From Serratia odorifera (GTDB lineage Bacteria > Pseudomonadota > Gammaproteobacteria > Enterobacterales > Enterobacteriaceae): a stretch of 64,000 nucleotides of DNA. Every line of letters starts with the position of its first letter. Within the stretch, counting starts at the first letter, position 1. Positions 61,957 to 64,000 of this stretch are shown here, piece after piece. Position numbers and translations under genes: made by a program. Location of the stretch: positions 62,001-126,000 of the forward strand of contig NZ_LR134117.1 of NCBI RefSeq assembly GCF_900635445.1, given 5' to 3'. Below the pieces are notes generated by a model. It had not been told where the DNA came from. It worked only from the letters and a program-made list of their open reading frames with translations, and made no database searches.

Positions 61957-62598
61957 TTAACGCGACAGAGTTTGTTTAACCAATGAGCTCCTTTTTTTTA
62001 CAACACTCTCTGTTCGCCAATTATCCCCATCACTTACTTTAGGACGAGAGGAGGAATAAAACCGACTTACATCCGTCATTGCAGCATGTTTCTCTGTATA
62101 CTCTTCGGGGTGTATCTTTATCCTATTACGGGCGATACTAAGCGCATCAGGATGATAGCCTTGGAGATCATTACTATGTTTACCTTCGGTTATTTCACTT
62201 CCACTTCCATTTCTATAATGAAAGTTGAAGGTGTTTTCCATAAGTCCACTGTAGTGTTCATTTGAATAAGTAGCATCTCCACCTTGACTTTTTATAAAGT
62301 CGACAATCATTTTTCCAATAAAGCTACTCGGTTTGCCACATCGTAAATAACTCAACACTCCATCACCACCAAAAACACACCACCTAAGGTCACTCATTTT
62401 CAGACCTTTATCCTCGAGGGATTTTTTTATATCTAGCAAATTTCTCTGCAGATTAAGTGATGTATCAAAGTGTGCACAAACCACATGTCTTTCCGACTCA
62501 GTATAGAGACCTAAACAAGTTTGTACCGCGGGCATTGATAAATCCAAACCCTCTTTTTCAAAGATACCATACTGCCCTTGAAAAATGACTGCTCTCAT
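61957..62598 (-). CDS. Putative effector with CheD-like deamidase fold
   Basis: 213 aa, ATG behind GAGGTGACAT. The motif order follows CheD: MRAVIFQGQYGIFE; AVQTCLGLYTE (Cys28); HVVCAHFDTS (His43, 15 residues later, where CheD has its catalytic His); DLRWCVFGGDGVLSYL (the FGG strand); SSFIGKMIVDFIKSQGGDAT (IG helix); SGLMENTFNFHYRNGSGSEI (the GG..R.v.f....G.v region). CheD-fold enzymes deamidate glutamines, and toxins of the wider fold attack host GTPases or eIF4A. No chemotaxis genes are nearby. The stop codon lies in IS6-end-like sequence (CTGTCGCGTTAAG), so the C-terminus may be altered. Family call is from motif order only. Confidence 0.5.
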   Translation of the reverse strand: MRAVIFQGQYGIFEKEGLDLSMPAVQTCLGLYTESERHVVCAHFDTSLNLQRNLLDIKKSLEDKGLKMSDLRWCVFGGDGVLSYLRCGKPSSFIGKMIVDFIKSQGGDATYSNEHYSGLMENTFNFHYRNGSGSEITEGKHSNDLQGYHPDALSIARNRIKIHPEEYTEKHAAMTDVSRFYSSSRPKVSDGDNWRTESVVKKRSSLVKQTLSR

Positions 62599-62631
62599 AT
62601 GTCACCTCGTTAAGATCAAACTAACTCATAC

Positions 62632-62746
62632 AATACCGTCGCATCGCTACGCGTTACGACAAAACAGCGAGGAATTATCTGGCAATGGTGAAACCGGGCT
62701 GCATCCGCCTGTTTTACAGAAGGTTATGCAATTAAGGGACACAGCT
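62632..62746. mobile_element. IS5-family 3' fragment
   Basis: About 115 bp matching the last part of the IS5 element at 30270-31184 (CGTTACGACAAAACAGCGAG, ATTAAGGGACACAGC), with many substitutions. It separates the two effector-like genes and shows an old insertion. Confidence 0.8.
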
Positions 62747-62771
62747 TGGTACTTTTTATTGAATGAAGATA

Positions 62772-63734
62772 TTAAATAATTTGACGCACACGTATTTTGT
62801 TACCTCCCTCCTCGCTGATAAACTCAAACGTCGAACCTCTATTTATGAGAAATTCAGCCTCATTTTTATTTTGATAGATATTGCGCACGTTTTTACCATA
62901 TCCACCATGAATCTCAATAATATACTTACCAAAATCTTCAGTATTAGATACTACATGGCTAGTAGGAACAAACCTCTGAGCTATATACACTCCATTCATC
63001 CATTTCGAGAACTCATCTTTTGTAGTGCCACGATATAATAAACCACTGCTATAATCTGAGTTTTCAGACAGATAACTCTCAAGCTCATTACCGACTTTAT
63101 TATAGCTCAGACCGTCCAATTCATACACGGCATTAATTATATCCGTTCCATAGGGACCCGTTTTCCAATGAGTATCACCTGAATTCAGGGATACCAATTT
63201 GTCTACTAACTTCTTCGCAACAACTGTTTCACTTGAGCGCTCCTGTATTTTTTTGAAACCTGAGTTCATCGCCCAGATAGTCGAAAACCCTAGCCACCCT
63301 CTGTCTTTAATTATTTTATTTTCAGCTTCCTTTGCAGAGGCGGCTTCTTGTTTTTTGTTTTTTATTCGCTCGTCCTTTTCTTTGACTTCTCGTGCAAGAG
63401 CGTCAAAGAAATCATTATTTTTTAAAAGCTTATCACTCTCAATTTTAGCCACCCGGTATAACTTATCATATCTTTCTTGTTTCACATCCCCCCAGTCTAT
63501 ATTTGAAATATAACGACTAGGATCTGCCTTGTTATAAAAGTAATATTTATTTGTTTTTATATCATGATAAGCTCTTTTTTTATTAAGCAACTGACGAATA
63601 ATTTGATTTACCACATATCTTTTTCTATTTGATAAGGAGTTGTACTCTTCGTCAGGCTTCATCCCATAGACATCAATTAATAAATTACCAGTCTTCATTG
63701 GTGTGCTGCTTGTACTTGCTTTATTTGAATACAT
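62772..63734 (-). CDS. Putative mono-ADP-ribosyltransferase effector
   Basis: 320 aa. N-terminal 150 residues are charged and helical with a coiled-coil stretch (AREVKEKDERIKNKKQEAAS). The C-terminal domain has the R-S-E set of cholera-toxin-unrelated (C2/C3/ARTC type) enzymes: Arg235 in SGLLYRGTTKDEF, Ser259 in RFVPTSHVVSNTED, and the catalytic E-x-E (Glu292, Glu294) in NKNEAEFLINRGSTFEFI. The E-x-E form usually modifies arginine. No signal peptide, AT-rich, no immunity gene. A translocated host-directed toxin is likely. Confidence 0.75.
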   Translation of the reverse strand: MYSNKASTSSTPMKTGNLLIDVYGMKPDEEYNSLSNRKRYVVNQIIRQLLNKKRAYHDIKTNKYYFYNKADPSRYISNIDWGDVKQERYDKLYRVAKIESDKLLKNNDFFDALAREVKEKDERIKNKKQEAASAKEAENKIIKDRGWLGFSTIWAMNSGFKKIQERSSETVVAKKLVDKLVSLNSGDTHWKTGPYGTDIINAVYELDGLSYNKVGNELESYLSENSDYSSGLLYRGTTKDEFSKWMNGVYIAQRFVPTSHVVSNTEDFGKYIIEIHGGYGKNVRNIYQNKNEAEFLINRGSTFEFISEEGGNKIRVRQII

Positions 63735-63853
63735 ATGTAAGTTTTTCCTTTATAGTGTGCGGCGACCGCCATGCAATAATTATCTCTATAACGACACCAT
63801 AATTATAGCTTATAATTATCATATGGGTTTTTGTTTTGATAAAAACCACAAAC

Positions 63854-64000
63854 GGCGTTGTTGAATAAATCGAACTTTTGCTGAGTTGCAGGATCAGACC
63901 ACGCATTATTCAGCAACACAGGCAGTCCCGTGGCAAAGCAGAAGTTCAAAATCACCAAACGGTCCACCTACAACAAAGCCCTCATCAACCGTGGCTTTCT
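63854..64000 (+). mobile_element. IS5-family (IS903-like) element, left part
   Basis: Begins GGCGTTGTTGAATAAATC at 63854, an IS903-type end, and runs off the window. 63735-63853 is AT-rich promoter-like DNA of the ADP-ribosyltransferase gene. Confidence 0.8.
63930..64000 (+). CDS. IS903-like transposase, 5' part
   Basis: Begins at a GTG (63930): MAKQKFKITKRSTYNKALIN then RGF, the conserved start of IS903-group transposases. Continues beyond the window. Confidence 0.85.
   Translation, partial: MAKQKFKITKRSTYNKALINRGF

Noticed and set aside
1..64000. tRNA or rRNA genes
   Set aside because: No cloverleaf with a TTCGA-type arm or rRNA core sequence was seen on reading either strand; a tRNA scan would be decisive.

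Overview
The window is a stretch of a large, mosaic plasmid (or plasmid-derived replicon) from an Enterobacterales bacterium. This rests on an IncFII-type replication unit (repA, tap, copA antisense RNA, copB), a P1-type parABS locus, a remnant of an IncI1-type transfer region (trbA-trbB-trbC), RelBE and VapBC toxin-antitoxin pairs, and many enterobacterial IS families. The GC-rich backbone, the large number of IS copies, the many one-base frameshifts and a set of AT-rich effector-like genes fit an insect-associated lineage such as the Sodalis group. That host assignment is inference.

Layout. 1-7100: minus-strand backbone genes of mostly unknown function (methylase-like protein, large ParB-like protein, small hypotheticals). 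Three genes here begin with nearly the same codons and each is preceded by a copy of the same leader; two leader copies are followed by a compact structured-RNA-like element. 7647-8790: 7-bp direct repeats, then a ParA-like ATPase and a ribbon-helix-helix partner. 8970-16507: integrase remnant, serine resolvase, Rpn nuclease, DUF2913 protein, SNF2 helicase (frameshifted), RecX-like protein and a 93-aa protein. 16548-18460: stranded group II intron 3' end, a ribbon-helix-helix protein and a small Tn3-end-flanked unit holding an XRE regulator. 18966-20680: IncFII-like origin and replication control. 20871-25722: secreted nuclease and the trbC/trbB/trbA remnant. 25768-30077: complete Tn3-family transposon with a small passenger gene.

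30270-48276: IS-rich region (IS5, IS630, IS256, IS6 ends, and an IS66 invaded by an IS2-like element and by an IS21 element). It encloses a 776-aa protein with four helix-turn-helix units and a deaminase-like domain, a G-tract-rich broken gene, and a phage-type gtrABC O-antigen glucosylation cassette. 48291-53931: parABS, relBE, a tyrosine recombinase with a candidate recombination site, and vapBC behind a perfect 25-bp inverted repeat. 54240-64000: IS6, Tn3, IS66 (split by a group II intron) and IS3 elements interleaved with three further AT-rich effector candidates: a clan-CD-like cysteine peptidase, a CheD-fold deamidase-like protein and an R-S-E mono-ADP-ribosyltransferase.

How it works together: replication (RepA/CopA/CopB), two partition systems, two toxin-antitoxin pairs and two or three recombinases maintain the molecule. 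The transfer genes are broken. The cargo of most interest is the group of four effector-like proteins, none with an evident immunity partner, which look aimed at a eukaryotic host rather than at competing bacteria.
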